Positions 24,028 to 32,162 of a DNA stretch of 42,144 bases are shown in pieces (positions within the stretch are counted from its first letter, which is position 1; the number at the start of each line of letters is the position of its first letter). This DNA comes from Hymenobacter psychrotolerans DSM 18569. GTDB lineage: Bacteria > Bacteroidota > Bacteroidia > Cytophagales > Hymenobacteraceae. Both the position numbers and the translations under genes were made by a program. The stretch is taken from the NCBI RefSeq assembly GCF_900142395.1, contig NZ_FRAS01000028.1, forward strand, positions 1 through 42,144, read 5' to 3'. The notes beneath the pieces are model-generated. The model saw nothing but the letters and a program-made list of their open reading frames with translations, searched no databases and had not been told where the DNA came from.

Positions 24028-25317
24028 TCAGGTTTTCTGCTTTTTCTTCTTGGCAGCCGGAAATAGGATGTTGTTGAGAATGAGGCGGTAGCCGGGGGAG
24101 TTAGGGTGCAGGGCCAGGTCGGTGGGCTCTTCCTCCACCAAATGCTGGTAGTCTTCGGGGTCGTGGCCGCCATAGAAGGTCCAGGTGCCCTTGCCGAGCG
24201 TGCCGTGCATGTAGCGGATTTCGCCGGAAGCCTTGTTGTCGCCCATCACCACCACGTCGGGCTTCACGAGGCTCTTGCGAAACGCCGTGGTCTGGCCCAT
24301 AAAGCCCTTGACGGTTTTTTCGTGGTTTTGTGTGAGCATGGTAGGCACCGGGTCGTACTTGGCCGAGAAGGTGAACAGCTGAAAGTAGTCGTTGTCTTCG
24401 TACACGCCGCGCTCCTGGGGCTGCATGTCGATGTTGCTGTACTCGTACTGGTACGGGTCGCGCACGAGCTGAAAGTCCTTGAAGGCCAGCGTGCGGTTGA
24501 AGTTGAGCTTGGACTGGGCGGCCGGGTCGGCGGGGTCGCCGTCGTACATGCTTTCCACCATGTCCACGCCCAGGCCGGCCAGCGCAATATCGTAGGTGTC
24601 GGTGGCCGAGCACATGGCAAACTGGAAGCCGCCGCCCGCAATAAACTCCTGCATCTTCACCACCACGGCCGCCTTCATCTGGCTCACCTTCGCGAAGCCG
24701 TGGCGCTTGGCGGCGGCTTCGGAGTCGCGCTGCTGCTGCTGATACCAGGGCCGGTTGCGGTAGGAGGCGAAGAACTTGCCGTATTCGCCCGTGAAGTCCT
24801 CGTGGTGCAGGTGCAGCCAGTCGTATTTGGGCAGCTTGCCGTCCAGCACTTCGTCGTCGTAGATTTCGTCGTACGGAATTTCAGCGTAGCCCAGCACCAG
24901 TGTCACGGCGTCGTCCCAGGGCTGCTTGCCTTTGGGCGTGTACACCGCAATTTTGGGCACCTTCTCCAGCTTCATGACGTCCATGTTGGCGTTGGGGTCG
25001 GCTATTTCTGACAGAATGCTGGTGTACTGCGCCCCCGAAATTACCTGATACGTGACGCCGCGCACGGCCATTTCGTTTTCAATGCCGGGCGCTACTTCGC
25101 AGGCAAACGAGCCGCCGCGGTAGTTCAGCAGCCAGTCTACCTCTATCTGCTTGCCCAGCAGCCAGTATGCAATGCCATAGGCTTTGAGGTGCTCCTTCTG
25201 GGTGTTGTCCATCGGGATGAGGACGTGGTTGGCCCAGGCACTGAGCGGCGCCAGCCAGGCCAGCCACAGCAGTAGCATCGAGAGCCGAAAGCGGTTTTTG
25301 AAGACGGTATTTTTCAT
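24028..25317 (-). CDS. Secreted conserved Bacteroidota protein of the family often named asparagine synthetase B
   Basis: 429 residues. A signal peptide (about 1-29, SMLLLWLAWLAPLSAWA) precedes the conserved start HVLIPMDNTQKEHLKAYGIA. Further stretches are DWLLNYRGGSF, LHHEDFTGEYGKFF, GGGFQFAMCSATDTYDIALA and GGHDPEDYQH. Homologues in databases are commonly called asparagine synthetase B, but I see neither the class II glutaminase Cys2 nor the SGGxDS ATP-pyrophosphatase motif of real AsnB, and the protein is exported. The CSATDT and GGHDP motifs suggest a Gatase1-like fold, which is a guess. ATG 25317 is chosen for the signal peptide. It is divergent from the permease gene. Confidence 0.8.
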   Translation of the reverse strand: MKNTVFKNRFRLSMLLLWLAWLAPLSAWANHVLIPMDNTQKEHLKAYGIAYWLLGKQIEVDWLLNYRGGSFACEVAPGIENEMAVRGVTYQVISGAQYTSILSEIADPNANMDVMKLEKVPKIAVYTPKGKQPWDDAVTLVLGYAEIPYDEIYDDEVLDGKLPKYDWLHLHHEDFTGEYGKFFASYRNRPWYQQQQRDSEAAAKRHGFAKVSQMKAAVVVKMQEFIAGGGFQFAMCSATDTYDIALAGLGVDMVESMYDGDPADPAAQSKLNFNRTLAFKDFQLVRDPYQYEYSNIDMQPQERGVYEDNDYFQLFTFSAKYDPVPTMLTQNHEKTVKGFMGQTTAFRKSLVKPDVVVMGDNKASGEIRYMHGTLGKGTWTFYGGHDPEDYQHLVEEEPTDLALHPNSPGYRLILNNILFPAAKKKKQKT

Positions 25318-25579
25318 TCGGGAGCTAAAAACAAGGCGGGGCTGCCGCTGCCTGCGCAACCACGGCGGCCGGCTTTCTGGTTCGGGAAGAAACGCAAATA
25401 GCAGCGCTATTGGTGCCGGGCCGGGCAGAGAGTAGCACCGGTAGGGGAAAGATAACGCCTTTTGCCGGGAGGCTGCACGCCGGGCCGGGCATTCGGATGG
25501 CATGGCAAAGCGCTGGTGCCGCACTTGTGTGGCCGCAAACCCGCTGCAATTTCTTAGCTTAGCCACAATTTTTCGTTGT

Positions 25580-26818
25580 ATGGATCTGCTGGAAAACATC
25601 AGGGAAGCTTTTCGCTCTATCAAGAGCAATTTGCTGCGCACCGTGCTGACGGCGCTCATCGTGAGTATTGGCATTATGGCCCTGGTCGGGATTCTCACGG
25701 CCATTGATGCCATGAAATACTCGCTGAACCAGACCTTCGCCAGCCTCGGGGCCAACTCCTTCGAAATGAAGGCAAAAGGCTATGCCAACCGGTTCCGGCG
25801 AGGCGGAGTGCAGGGGCGGGTGTATCCGCCGATTAGTCTGCTGCAGGCGAAAAAATACAAGCAGACGCTCGGCGACGAGGCGCAGGTTGGTATTTCGGCC
25901 TTTATATCGGGGGCGACGGAAGTGAAGGGCAACGGCCAGAAAACCAACCCCAACGTGCAGGTAGTGGCCGGCGACGAAAACTACCTGCAGATTCAGAGCT
26001 ATAACCTGGGCACCGGCCGGACTTTCTCGCCGCTTGAGCTGGAACGAGGCACCAACGTGGCCATCATCGGCGCCGAGCTCAAGGACAAGCTGTATCCTTC
26101 CGAAAGCCCGCTCAACAAATACGTGTACCTGCTGGGCCGCCGGTTTCAGGTGGTGGGTGTGCTGGAGAAAAGCGGCAGCAGCGGGCAGGGCGGCGGCGCC
26201 GACCGGATGGTGCTGATTCCGCTGGAAACCGGCAACCAGATGCCCCGGCAGCGCGCCCTCACCTTCGACGTGAAGACGGCCACCACCCGCCCCGGCGAGC
26301 TGTCGTATCTCACGGGCCAGGCTACCGGCATCATGCGCGCCGTGCGCCACGACCAGCTCGGGCAGGAAGACAGCTTCGAGGTGGAGCGCTCCGACTCCAT
26401 GGCCGCCAAGCTCGATGAGCTGTCGGGCGGCTTAAAGGTGGGCGGGTTTCTGGTAGGTTTCGTTACGCTGCTCGGCGCCAGCATTGCCCTGATGAACATC
26501 ATGATGGTATCGGTGACGGAGCGCACCCGCGAGATAGGCATTCGGAAGGCCCTCGGTGCCACTTCGCACCAGATCCGGCAGCAGTTTCTCATCGAGGCCA
26601 TCGTCATCTGCGTGCTGGGCGGCGTGCTGGGCATTGTGCTGGGCGTATCGATGGGCAACGGCGTGTCGTTGCTGGTGGGCGAAGGCGCGTTCCTGGTGCC
26701 GTGGTTCTGGATGTCGATGGGCCTCGTTATCTGCGTCACGGTAGGGCTGGCTTCGGGCTACTATCCGGCCAGCAAAGCCGCCGCCCTGGACCCCATCGAG
26801 AGCCTGCGCTACGAGTAA
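25580..26818 (+). CDS. ABC transporter permease, MacB/FtsX type
   Basis: 412 residues. It has an N-terminal membrane helix (about 20-42, after IREAFRSIKSNLLRTVLTAL), a periplasmic MacB-PCD domain (about 45-275) and three C-terminal helices of the FtsX domain (about 285-400). The hallmark TERTREIGIRKALGATSHQIRQQFLIEA lies between helices in two parts, and the protein ends ALDPIESLRYE as MacB-type permeases do. These mechanotransmission proteins work with a MacB-like ATPase and often a MacA/TolC pair; none of these is in the window. ATG 25580 is chosen by homology over an upstream frame extension. It is followed by a hairpin terminator at 26843. Confidence 0.92.
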   Translation: MDLLENIREAFRSIKSNLLRTVLTALIVSIGIMALVGILTAIDAMKYSLNQTFASLGANSFEMKAKGYANRFRRGGVQGRVYPPISLLQAKKYKQTLGDEAQVGISAFISGATEVKGNGQKTNPNVQVVAGDENYLQIQSYNLGTGRTFSPLELERGTNVAIIGAELKDKLYPSESPLNKYVYLLGRRFQVVGVLEKSGSSGQGGGADRMVLIPLETGNQMPRQRALTFDVKTATTRPGELSYLTGQATGIMRAVRHDQLGQEDSFEVERSDSMAAKLDELSGGLKVGGFLVGFVTLLGASIALMNIMMVSVTERTREIGIRKALGATSHQIRQQFLIEAIVICVLGGVLGIVLGVSMGNGVSLLVGEGAFLVPWFWMSMGLVICVTVGLASGYYPASKAAALDPIESLRYE

Positions 26819-26842
26819 GCCAAGCCGCTGCAGAATTCTAAG

Positions 26843-26870
26843 AACGGCGCCTCCGGGCGCCGTTTCTGTT
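26843..26870 (+). terminator. Terminator after the MacB-type permease
   Basis: A 9-bp stem AACGGCGCC (26843-26851) with GGCGCCGTT (26856-26864), loop TCCG, followed by a T-rich tail, 24 nt after the stop codon. Confidence 0.8.
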
Positions 26871-27426
26871 TCCGGTAGGGTAGCTGGTACAAGGCTACTC
26901 AGTGCAGTGGCTTGCTCAATAAAGGAAGCGGTGCGGCAGCCGCCGACAAGCAAGGGCGCCCTAGTCTGCCGGTGGGCGTCCGGTAGTGTACTACTGCTGG
27001 CTTTGTAGGTGAGGCAGGAGAGCATCTGCACTGTATTCTGGTGAGCCGGGGCCTCAGCAGGGCAGGAGCGGAGCAAAATACCGGAAGCCTTCATTCCGCT
27101 CTTGTGCCGCGGGCACCAGATGGCTAAGCGGAACTCCCGAAAATAGCAGGGCTGAACAGGAGAGAAGCTACCCGGCTTTCGAGAAGGCATAACTCAAGCC
27201 GCGCTAACCAAGCCGCATAAGCATACTGCGAACAGAAGGCAAGCCAGCAGCGGCGCGTTATACACTCCCTGCCCGGATTTGGGCTGGTACTGAAACAGGA
27301 CCTCAGTGGGGTACCGGCTCTTTATGACAGCAAATTCTGTAGCAGAGTAGGAGTTGAACCGCAGTTGTGAACTGCTGAGAGGTACCCGGGCAAACTAGGA
27401 CTATGTATGTTTTAACATTTGGGGTG
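26871..27426. other. Intergenic stretch without a supported gene
   Basis: About 550 nt. A reverse frame open across much of it continues from the antisense of the permease and matches nothing. A small hairpin GCAGTT-GTG-AACTGC is at 27361-27375. No tRNA-like cloverleaf or riboswitch core was recognised. Confidence 0.5.
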
Positions 27427-27434
27427 TATATTTG
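27427..27434 (+). promoter_or_regulatory. -7 element of the HTH regulator gene
   Basis: TATATTTG matches TAnnTTTG exactly. The ATG at 27469 lies 34 nt downstream, and an earlier in-frame start at 27403 would be upstream of the transcript. No clear -33. Confidence 0.45.
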
Positions 27435-27468
27435 GCGTCTGCCTCGCAATACAGCTGTTATCCAAAAG

Positions 27469-28137
27469 ATGAAAAACACTACAGTAGGACAACGCTTCAC
27501 TCAGCTTATATCCCATTTGGGCATATCCAAGAATGCATTTGCTGCTTCTCTGGATAAGACTGCCACCGTCATTCAACACCTTGTAGATGAGCGAAATAAA
27601 CCCGGGTTTGACCTTATGTGCAAGGTCTTTGAAGTTTATCCAAATGTATCAAAGGATTGGCTGCTGCAGGGGGTTGGCCCTATGCTGACTGACACGCCCA
27701 AAACTAGCGAAGCAGCAGCCCCGCCAGCTAAAGAAAACGAGCCTGCTTTGGCGGCCGGCGCCGTAGCGCCTGCCAGTGAAGTAGCAGTTGCTCCGCCAGT
27801 CGTGGAGGCTGCGGCTACCACAGCCGCAGCTTCTGCCGCTACGCCTCTTCCCGGTTCAGAGCCTGCCGACCAATCTACTGTGCTGCCTGCCACGGCGGCC
27901 GCCGCACCCGAAGCTGCGCCGCCAACAATTGCGCCCGTCTCAGAGGCAAGCCTGCCGGCGCCTGTTGTGCCGGCCCCATCGGTAGCCGCGTCCGATACCA
28001 GCTGGCAGACGGCTCTGTACACGCAGCAAATGGCCCATCAACTCGCCCTTGCGGAGCTGCGCAACCAGCACTTGCAGGAGCAGCAGCGCCTGATGCAGCA
28101 GATGATGGATCTGATGCAGCGTCAGCTCACTCGCTAA
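27469..28137 (+). CDS. Cro/C1-type helix-turn-helix protein with Ala/Pro linker and Gln-rich tail
   Basis: 222 residues. An N-terminal XRE-like HTH (about 5-65: VGQRFTQLISHLGISKNAFA, then SLDKTATVIQHLVDERNKPG, and VYPNVSKDWLLQGVGPML) resembles phage-repressor-type domains common in Bacteroidota. A low-complexity linker of Ala, Pro, Val, Ser and Thr follows (about 75-175) and a C-terminal helix rich in Gln, Leu and Met (QLALAELRNQHLQEQQ, then MQQMMDLMQRQL), probably a coiled-coil oligomerisation segment. No peptidase S24 domain. The targets are unknown. ATG 27469 is chosen from the -7 element at 27427. A strong terminator follows. Confidence 0.78.
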   Translation: MKNTTVGQRFTQLISHLGISKNAFAASLDKTATVIQHLVDERNKPGFDLMCKVFEVYPNVSKDWLLQGVGPMLTDTPKTSEAAAPPAKENEPALAAGAVAPASEVAVAPPVVEAAATTAAASAATPLPGSEPADQSTVLPATAAAAPEAAPPTIAPVSEASLPAPVVPAPSVAASDTSWQTALYTQQMAHQLALAELRNQHLQEQQRLMQQMMDLMQRQLTR

Positions 28138-28240
28138 GTTCACCACCCGCTGTTCGCTCAGAAAGCTTCCCGGAAAGCTAAGAACAGCGCGCAGCGAAAA
28201 GCTGCTACGCATTGTCAAAAAGCAGAGCCCGCCACCCCAG

Positions 28241-28288
28241 GCGCTGCCAGGACGTGAACAGCCACGTTTTGGCAGCGCTGTTTTTTTT
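28241..28288 (+). terminator. Terminator after the HTH regulator
   Basis: A 16-bp stem (28241-28256 with 28263-28278) including two G-U pairs, 6-nt loop, then a run of eight T. About 100 nt after the stop codon. Confidence 0.88.
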
Positions 28289-28416
28289 ACAAAGCCTGAT
28301 TCTAAAAGCATGCTTGCTTACAGGAACTTCTGCGGGCATTGTCGCCACATAGCAGTAGCATTCCGCATATTGCCTGTCTTAAAGAATAGCTTTACTAGCT
28401 CGTTGCTCTTCAGCCT

Positions 28417-28764
28417 TTGCCTATACGCCCGAACCTGCTACTGCTTATTTTACTGGGTATCCTGCTGACTTGCTCGTCGGCGCGGGCGCACGAGAGCGGC
28501 AGTATCCTGGGTACCGTCTACGACGCCCGGGCGCAGCTGCCGCTGCGGGGCGTGGCGGTGCGGGTGCTGGAAACGGGCCGTACGGCGGTCAGCAACGAGC
28601 TGGGCCGCTACCGCTTCGACCATATGGCCGAGGGCACGTATTGCCTGAGCCAGCAGGGCGCTCAGGCGAGCCAGCCCGTCTGGCGTGCCGGCTACCAGCA
28701 GAACTCGGATTCGGGTGCTCATCGTCCGGTGGTAAAAAAGGTAGCTGAAGACGTATGCAGGTAG
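28417..28764 (+). pseudogene. Truncated N-terminus of a TonB-dependent receptor or CarboxypepD_reg protein
   Basis: From a TTG at 28417: a signal peptide (NLLLLILLGILLTCSSARA), then the start of a carboxypeptidase-regulatory-like beta-sandwich (SGSILGTVYDARAQLPLRGV, AVRVLETGRTAVSNELGRYR, FDHMAEGTY) as found at the N-terminus of Bacteroidota TonB-dependent receptors. After about residue 74 the family resemblance stops and the frame runs on to 28764 with unrelated residues (CLSQQGAQASQP and so on). No plug or barrel follows. I read this as a gene remnant; a small real secreted protein is less likely. From 28765 to 28965 I see only a short AT hairpin at 28817-28836. Confidence 0.55.
28645..28722 (-). 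pseudogene. Possible 5' fragment of a response-regulator-like gene
   Basis: On the reverse strand, ATG 28722 begins STRIRVLLVAGTPDGLARLS and ALLAQ, which resembles the first beta strand and helix of CheB/response-regulator receiver domains, though the usual acidic pair is missing. After about 25 codons the frame is antisense to the TonB-receptor fragment. TACCTTTT, a near -7 element, lies about 17 nt upstream of the ATG. The reading is speculative; it could be chance. Confidence 0.25.
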
Positions 28765-28965
28765 CTGGCCACAGGCGGGCCATTAGATGAGCGGTAGGCT
28801 CTACAGTAAATAAGCAGATTTTTCCGTTGAAAAATCATATAGCGGGACCAGGCAGGGTAGTAGAAAGGCAATCTTTCTGCCGGATCTTAGACCGCCGCTA
28901 TGCAACCGAGTGGCCGGTGGCGAGGGTATATAAGTAGAAGAAGCCTAGCCGAAAAAGGCGTGAGG

Positions 28966-29325
28966 TTATCGGATATCCGCTAGCCATTCGCTGGCTACGA
29001 ATCCGACCCGGCCGTGCACGGCCACCTTTGTGTAAGAGTTTTTACTTCGGCTCAGAACATAAACGGCCACTCTGGGCGGGCACTTGTACACGAGTCTGGC
29101 CCCGCAGCGGCCAGCGGCCAGCAATGGATACTCTTCCGCTTTTCTGAACCTGGTTTTGTACAGATAGTTGGGAGTTGCCGCCGAATCCGCAGTAGGTTTC
29201 CAGGAGGTAACGGTTATTGGAGGGCTCCCCACGGGGGCTTGCCTGCCTGAGGCCGGTGCGCCCAGCCCGAAACTGGTGGGTATGCATGTAAACAGCACAA
29301 GAGCCGGCAGGAAGCTGAGGGTCAT
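28966..29325 (-). CDS. Small secreted protein with a possible SH3-like C-terminus
   Basis: 119 residues from ATG 29325. A signal peptide (TLSFLPALVLFTCIPTSFG) leads to a Pro/Ser/Thr-rich segment and a C-terminal part with VYVLSRSKNSYTKVAVHGRV and GFVASEWLADI, which looks like the end of a bacterial SH3 domain. The frame is open upstream to 29595 without a convincing family match, so the ATG at the signal peptide is chosen. Codon composition is less GC-rich than in the neighbours. I recognise no precise family. Bases 29326-29621 upstream contain nothing else I can support. Confidence 0.5.
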   Translation of the reverse strand: MTLSFLPALVLFTCIPTSFGLGAPASGRQAPVGSPPITVTSWKPTADSAATPNYLYKTRFRKAEEYPLLAAGRCGARLVYKCPPRVAVYVLSRSKNSYTKVAVHGRVGFVASEWLADIR

Positions 29326-29621
29326 AGTGAACGTACGTACAAGGAGATATCCGAACGGTTGTGAGGTGGCCCACTTTCCCGACTGGCATAGCCGGAATGC
29401 CCGTAACGACAGTAGTAGGCCGAAAAGTGCACGTACCCGGGGCGTAGTGGCAACGTAGTAAGCCCGCGCCCATGCGCTCAACAATACCGGTACTTCGGGT
29501 GAGGTAGTCGTCTGCTGTAGCCAGCAGCGTTTCAGCGCAAGACGCCGAAAGGTAGCAGTGCTGCGCCAGGCGGCCACTCGGTGTGAGGACGGCATGCCAT
29601 GGCTGGCCCATACAAAAACAA

Positions 29622-29649
29622 AAAGCCCTGGCTGCGCAGCCAGGGCTTT
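29622..29649 (-). terminator. Terminator after mtaB
   Basis: A 12-bp perfect stem AAAGCCCTGGCT with AGCCAGGGCTTT (29622-29633 and 29638-29649), loop GCGC. A T-rich tract follows on the reverse strand. About 43 nt after the mtaB stop. Confidence 0.88.
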
Positions 29650-29692
29650 CTGCCATAAATTATAGGTACATCTAACGGCTTCGCGCAGCAGA

Positions 29693-31039
29693 TTAGTGCT
29701 GCAGCACTTCTATGCCTAGTTCCTCGGCTTCCATCAGGTTCTGAGGAGTTACGCTGGTAAGCCGCAGCCGCTTCAGCTCGCCCACCAGCAGCGGGTCGTA
29801 CTTGGCCGTGACGCGGATGTAGTTGGGCGTAAAGCCTTCCATCTGGCCATTGGTGACATCGTCTTCGAAAAGGACCGCCGTTTCCAGCCCCACATGCTGC
29901 TCGTAGAAAGCGCGCTTTTTCTTCTCAGAAAGGCCCCGCAGCTGCGTGGTGCGCTCGTGGCGGTGGCGGTCCTGCACGCGGCCGGGCAGGGTGGGAGCCA
30001 GCGTGTTTTCACGCTCCGAATACGGAAAAACGTGCAGGTAGCTGACGTCCAGCTCGTTCAGAAACTGATAGGTGGTGCGGAATTCCTCCTCCGTTTCGCC
30101 GGGAAAGCCCACAATGACGTCCACCCCGATGCAGGCGTGCGGCATCAGTTCCTTGATGAGCGCCACCCGCTCCTGGTACAGCTCGCGGCGGTAGCGGCGG
30201 CGCATCAGGCCCAGAATCTTGTTGGAGCCCGACTGCAGCGGAATGTGGAAGTGCGGCATAAACCGCTTCGATTGGGCCACAAACCGGATAATCTCGTCGG
30301 AAAGCAGGTTCGGTTCGCAGCTGCTGATGCGGAACCGCTCAATGCCTTCTACCTCATCGAGGGCGCGCACCAGGTCGTAGAAGTTTTCCTGCCGCTCCCG
30401 GTCGGGGCCCTGCAGGCCAAAGTCGCCGAGGTTGACGCCCGTCAGCACGATTTCCTTCACGCCCGTTGCGGCCAGCTTCTGCACACGCTCCACCACACTC
30501 TGCACCGAGCCGGAACGGCTGTTGCCGCGCGCCAGCGGAATGGTGCAGAACGAGCAGGAGTAGTCGCAGCCGTCCTGCACTTTCAGGAAGGTGCGCGTCC
30601 GGTCGCCGTAGGAGTGGGCTGCGTGAAACTCGGTAGCTTCCGAAATGGGAGAGGCATACACCTGGCCCGGCTGGCCGGCGGCCGGCTTGCTGAAGCCCGC
30701 CAGCGTTTCTACCAGCTGAAATTTCTCGGCAGCGCCCAGCACGGCATGTACGCCCGGTATTTCGGCAATTTCCTGAGGCTTGAGCTGCGCGTAGCAGCCC
30801 ACAATGGCCACAAACGCCTCAGGGTTGTGCTTCAGGGCTTCCTTCACCACTTTCCGGCACTTGCGGTCGGCGTGGTCCGTGACGGAGCAGGTGTTGATGA
30901 CGTAGATATCGGCCGCGTCCTCGAAGGCCGCTTTCACGAAGCCATGCTCCTCAAACTGCCGGCCAATGGCCGAGGTTTCGGAGAAGTTGAGCTTGCAGCC
31001 CAACGTATAAAAGGCCACTTTTCTGGTTTCCATTTCCAT
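29693..31039 (-). CDS. mtaB: tRNA t6A37 methylthiotransferase MtaB
   Basis: 448 residues. A radical-SAM methylthiotransferase that turns t6A37 into ms2t6A37 in tRNAs reading ANN codons. It has the UPF0004 domain (YTLGCKLNFSET, INTCSVTDHADRKCRK, VGCYAQLKP), the radical-SAM CxxxCxxC in DGCDYSCSFCTIPLARG, and HIPLQSGSNKILGLMRR. It is separated from MiaB by the GCKLN motif and by KVQDGCDYSCSFC, typical of the MtaB/YqeV clade. The open frame extends to 31138, but a -7 element at 31058-31051 restricts the start to ATG 31039 or 31033, giving a very short leader. A terminator follows at 29622. Confidence 0.93.
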   Translation of the reverse strand: MEMETRKVAFYTLGCKLNFSETSAIGRQFEEHGFVKAAFEDAADIYVINTCSVTDHADRKCRKVVKEALKHNPEAFVAIVGCYAQLKPQEIAEIPGVHAVLGAAEKFQLVETLAGFSKPAAGQPGQVYASPISEATEFHAAHSYGDRTRTFLKVQDGCDYSCSFCTIPLARGNSRSGSVQSVVERVQKLAATGVKEIVLTGVNLGDFGLQGPDRERQENFYDLVRALDEVEGIERFRISSCEPNLLSDEIIRFVAQSKRFMPHFHIPLQSGSNKILGLMRRRYRRELYQERVALIKELMPHACIGVDVIVGFPGETEEEFRTTYQFLNELDVSYLHVFPYSERENTLAPTLPGRVQDRHRHERTTQLRGLSEKKKRAFYEQHVGLETAVLFEDDVTNGQMEGFTPNYIRVTAKYDPLLVGELKRLRLTSVTPQNLMEAEELGIEVLQH

Positions 31040-31050
31040 AAACAAGGCGG

Positions 31051-31058
31051 CAAAGATA
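31051..31058 (-). promoter_or_regulatory. -7 element of mtaB
   Basis: TATCTTTG on the reverse strand matches TAnnTTTG exactly, 11 nt before ATG 31039. The mRNA leader would be about 5 nt. No clear -33. Confidence 0.45.
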
Positions 31059-31192
31059 CGGCGGAAGTTGCGGGTTTCCGGCAGTGAGGGACAAGCTGAG
31101 AGATTTGAGAGTGAGAGATGGGAATCTATACTCTTCACCTGCCCACTTGCAAGAAAAGTTTACACATCACCAACTAAAGCATTGTCAAAATA

Positions 31193-31801
31193 CTAAACTT
31201 GCTTTCTATCCAAAGATATAATATCTATAAATAATTTGTTAAAAGTAAAATAACACGCAATGCAAACAAGTGTTGAAGTGTTAGAATTCGATAGACTTCC
31301 ATCAGTCTTTATGAATAAGTATAAGGTGTCATATAAAATATACATGATCAAAATCCAATAGTATTTGACATATTTTATTTCGTTTTTATGCTTAATGTAA
31401 ATAATTGCGAATCCAATTGCATTTGCTAAATTAAAAATCATAGATAATATTACTACAAAAAAAAGTCTAATTGGGAAATCATTGTTATAAGGTAAGCTAC
31501 CTAAAATCACTAATAAAATTCCAGTAAAACCAAAAATTATAGATTCAGACTTCATGGAATTTTTATAGCTAAATATACGCCACCAATACATACATATCAG
31601 TATTCCTGGCACTGTATATGCAAAAAGAGACATTATAAACGCATAGCTAGCACCCTGTATATTAACTTGTAAAACGCTTAAATATTTTAGATTGTCGATA
31701 AATTCAGGTCTGAAGAAAGCAAACGTTGCACATGAAGTCAAGAACACTACAGGTATAATGTTAGATAGAAAATGCAAAGACTTAAAATTAATAAATGTCA
31801 T
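31193..31801 (-). CDS. AT-rich integral membrane protein, DUF998-like
   Basis: 202 residues with about six hydrophobic helices. The pattern FFRPEFIDNLKYLSVLQVN, then GASYAFIMSLFAYTVPGILI, then GFTGILLVILGSLPYNNDFP and HKN-rich loops resembles DUF998 membrane proteins, whose function is unknown. Base composition is strikingly AT-rich and Lys, Ile, Asn and Tyr codons abound, unlike every neighbour, so it is probably foreign. Its ATG overlaps the TGA of an upstream open stretch (ATGA-type overlap at 31798-31801), suggesting that it was coupled to a gene now decayed. An immunity-type partner role is only a guess. Confidence 0.65.
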   Translation of the reverse strand: MTFINFKSLHFLSNIIPVVFLTSCATFAFFRPEFIDNLKYLSVLQVNIQGASYAFIMSLFAYTVPGILICMYWWRIFSYKNSMKSESIIFGFTGILLVILGSLPYNNDFPIRLFFVVILSMIFNLANAIGFAIIYIKHKNEIKYVKYYWILIMYILYDTLYLFIKTDGSLSNSNTSTLVCIACYFTFNKLFIDIISLDRKQV

Positions 31802-32110
31802 TGTTTTTCGTGTGTAAGTTTTTTTATTGCTGTATCATGAATTTTTTTTACCCCATATTTCGTGGGAGCAATGATTCTCTTTTGAGTTCCTGTAGCTGGT
31901 AGTGGTTAAATTACATTATCAATAAGCATTCTTAATCCCGTTTTTTTATACATCATATACCATGTCATCGTCCGTTGCCTTGCTCGTTCCTTCTGCGTCA
32001 TTGTAAGCTGTCATATAATCTAGGCAGTCAAAAGTAGCGGTTCGCTCTTTTGTACTCTCCAACAAATCCACCTCCACAGAAAGAACCTCACAGAAGCCCA
32101 GCCGGTCAGA
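31798..32110 (-). pseudogene. Decayed AT-rich coding sequence upstream of the DUF998-like gene
   Basis: Reading the reverse strand, one frame is open over about 49 codons and ends YNDAEGTSKATDDDMVYDV and a stop near 31959. A second frame starts at ATG 32001 (MTQKERARQRTMTWYMMYKK), hits a TAA at 31908-31906, then continues without a stop or start as PLPATGTQKRIIAPTKYG and VKKIHDTAIKKLTHEKQ to the TGA at 31800-31798, overlapping the next ATG. Lys-rich, protein-like composition suggests one gene broken by a frameshift and a nonsense change. I recognise no family. The rest of 31802-32162 shows nothing else. Confidence 0.35.
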
Positions 32111-32162
32111 ATCTACGGCCGCATTCTAAGAAGTAGCCGTCTACATTGCCAGATCGGCCTTG

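Noticed and set aside
24028..25317. Calling this gene asparagine synthetase asnB
   Set aside because: The catalytic motifs of AsnB are not visible and the protein has a signal peptide.
26871..27426. tRNA, riboswitch or small RNA in the gap before the HTH gene
   Set aside because: No cloverleaf, anticodon arm or riboswitch core could be drawn; only a 6-bp hairpin at 27361-27375.
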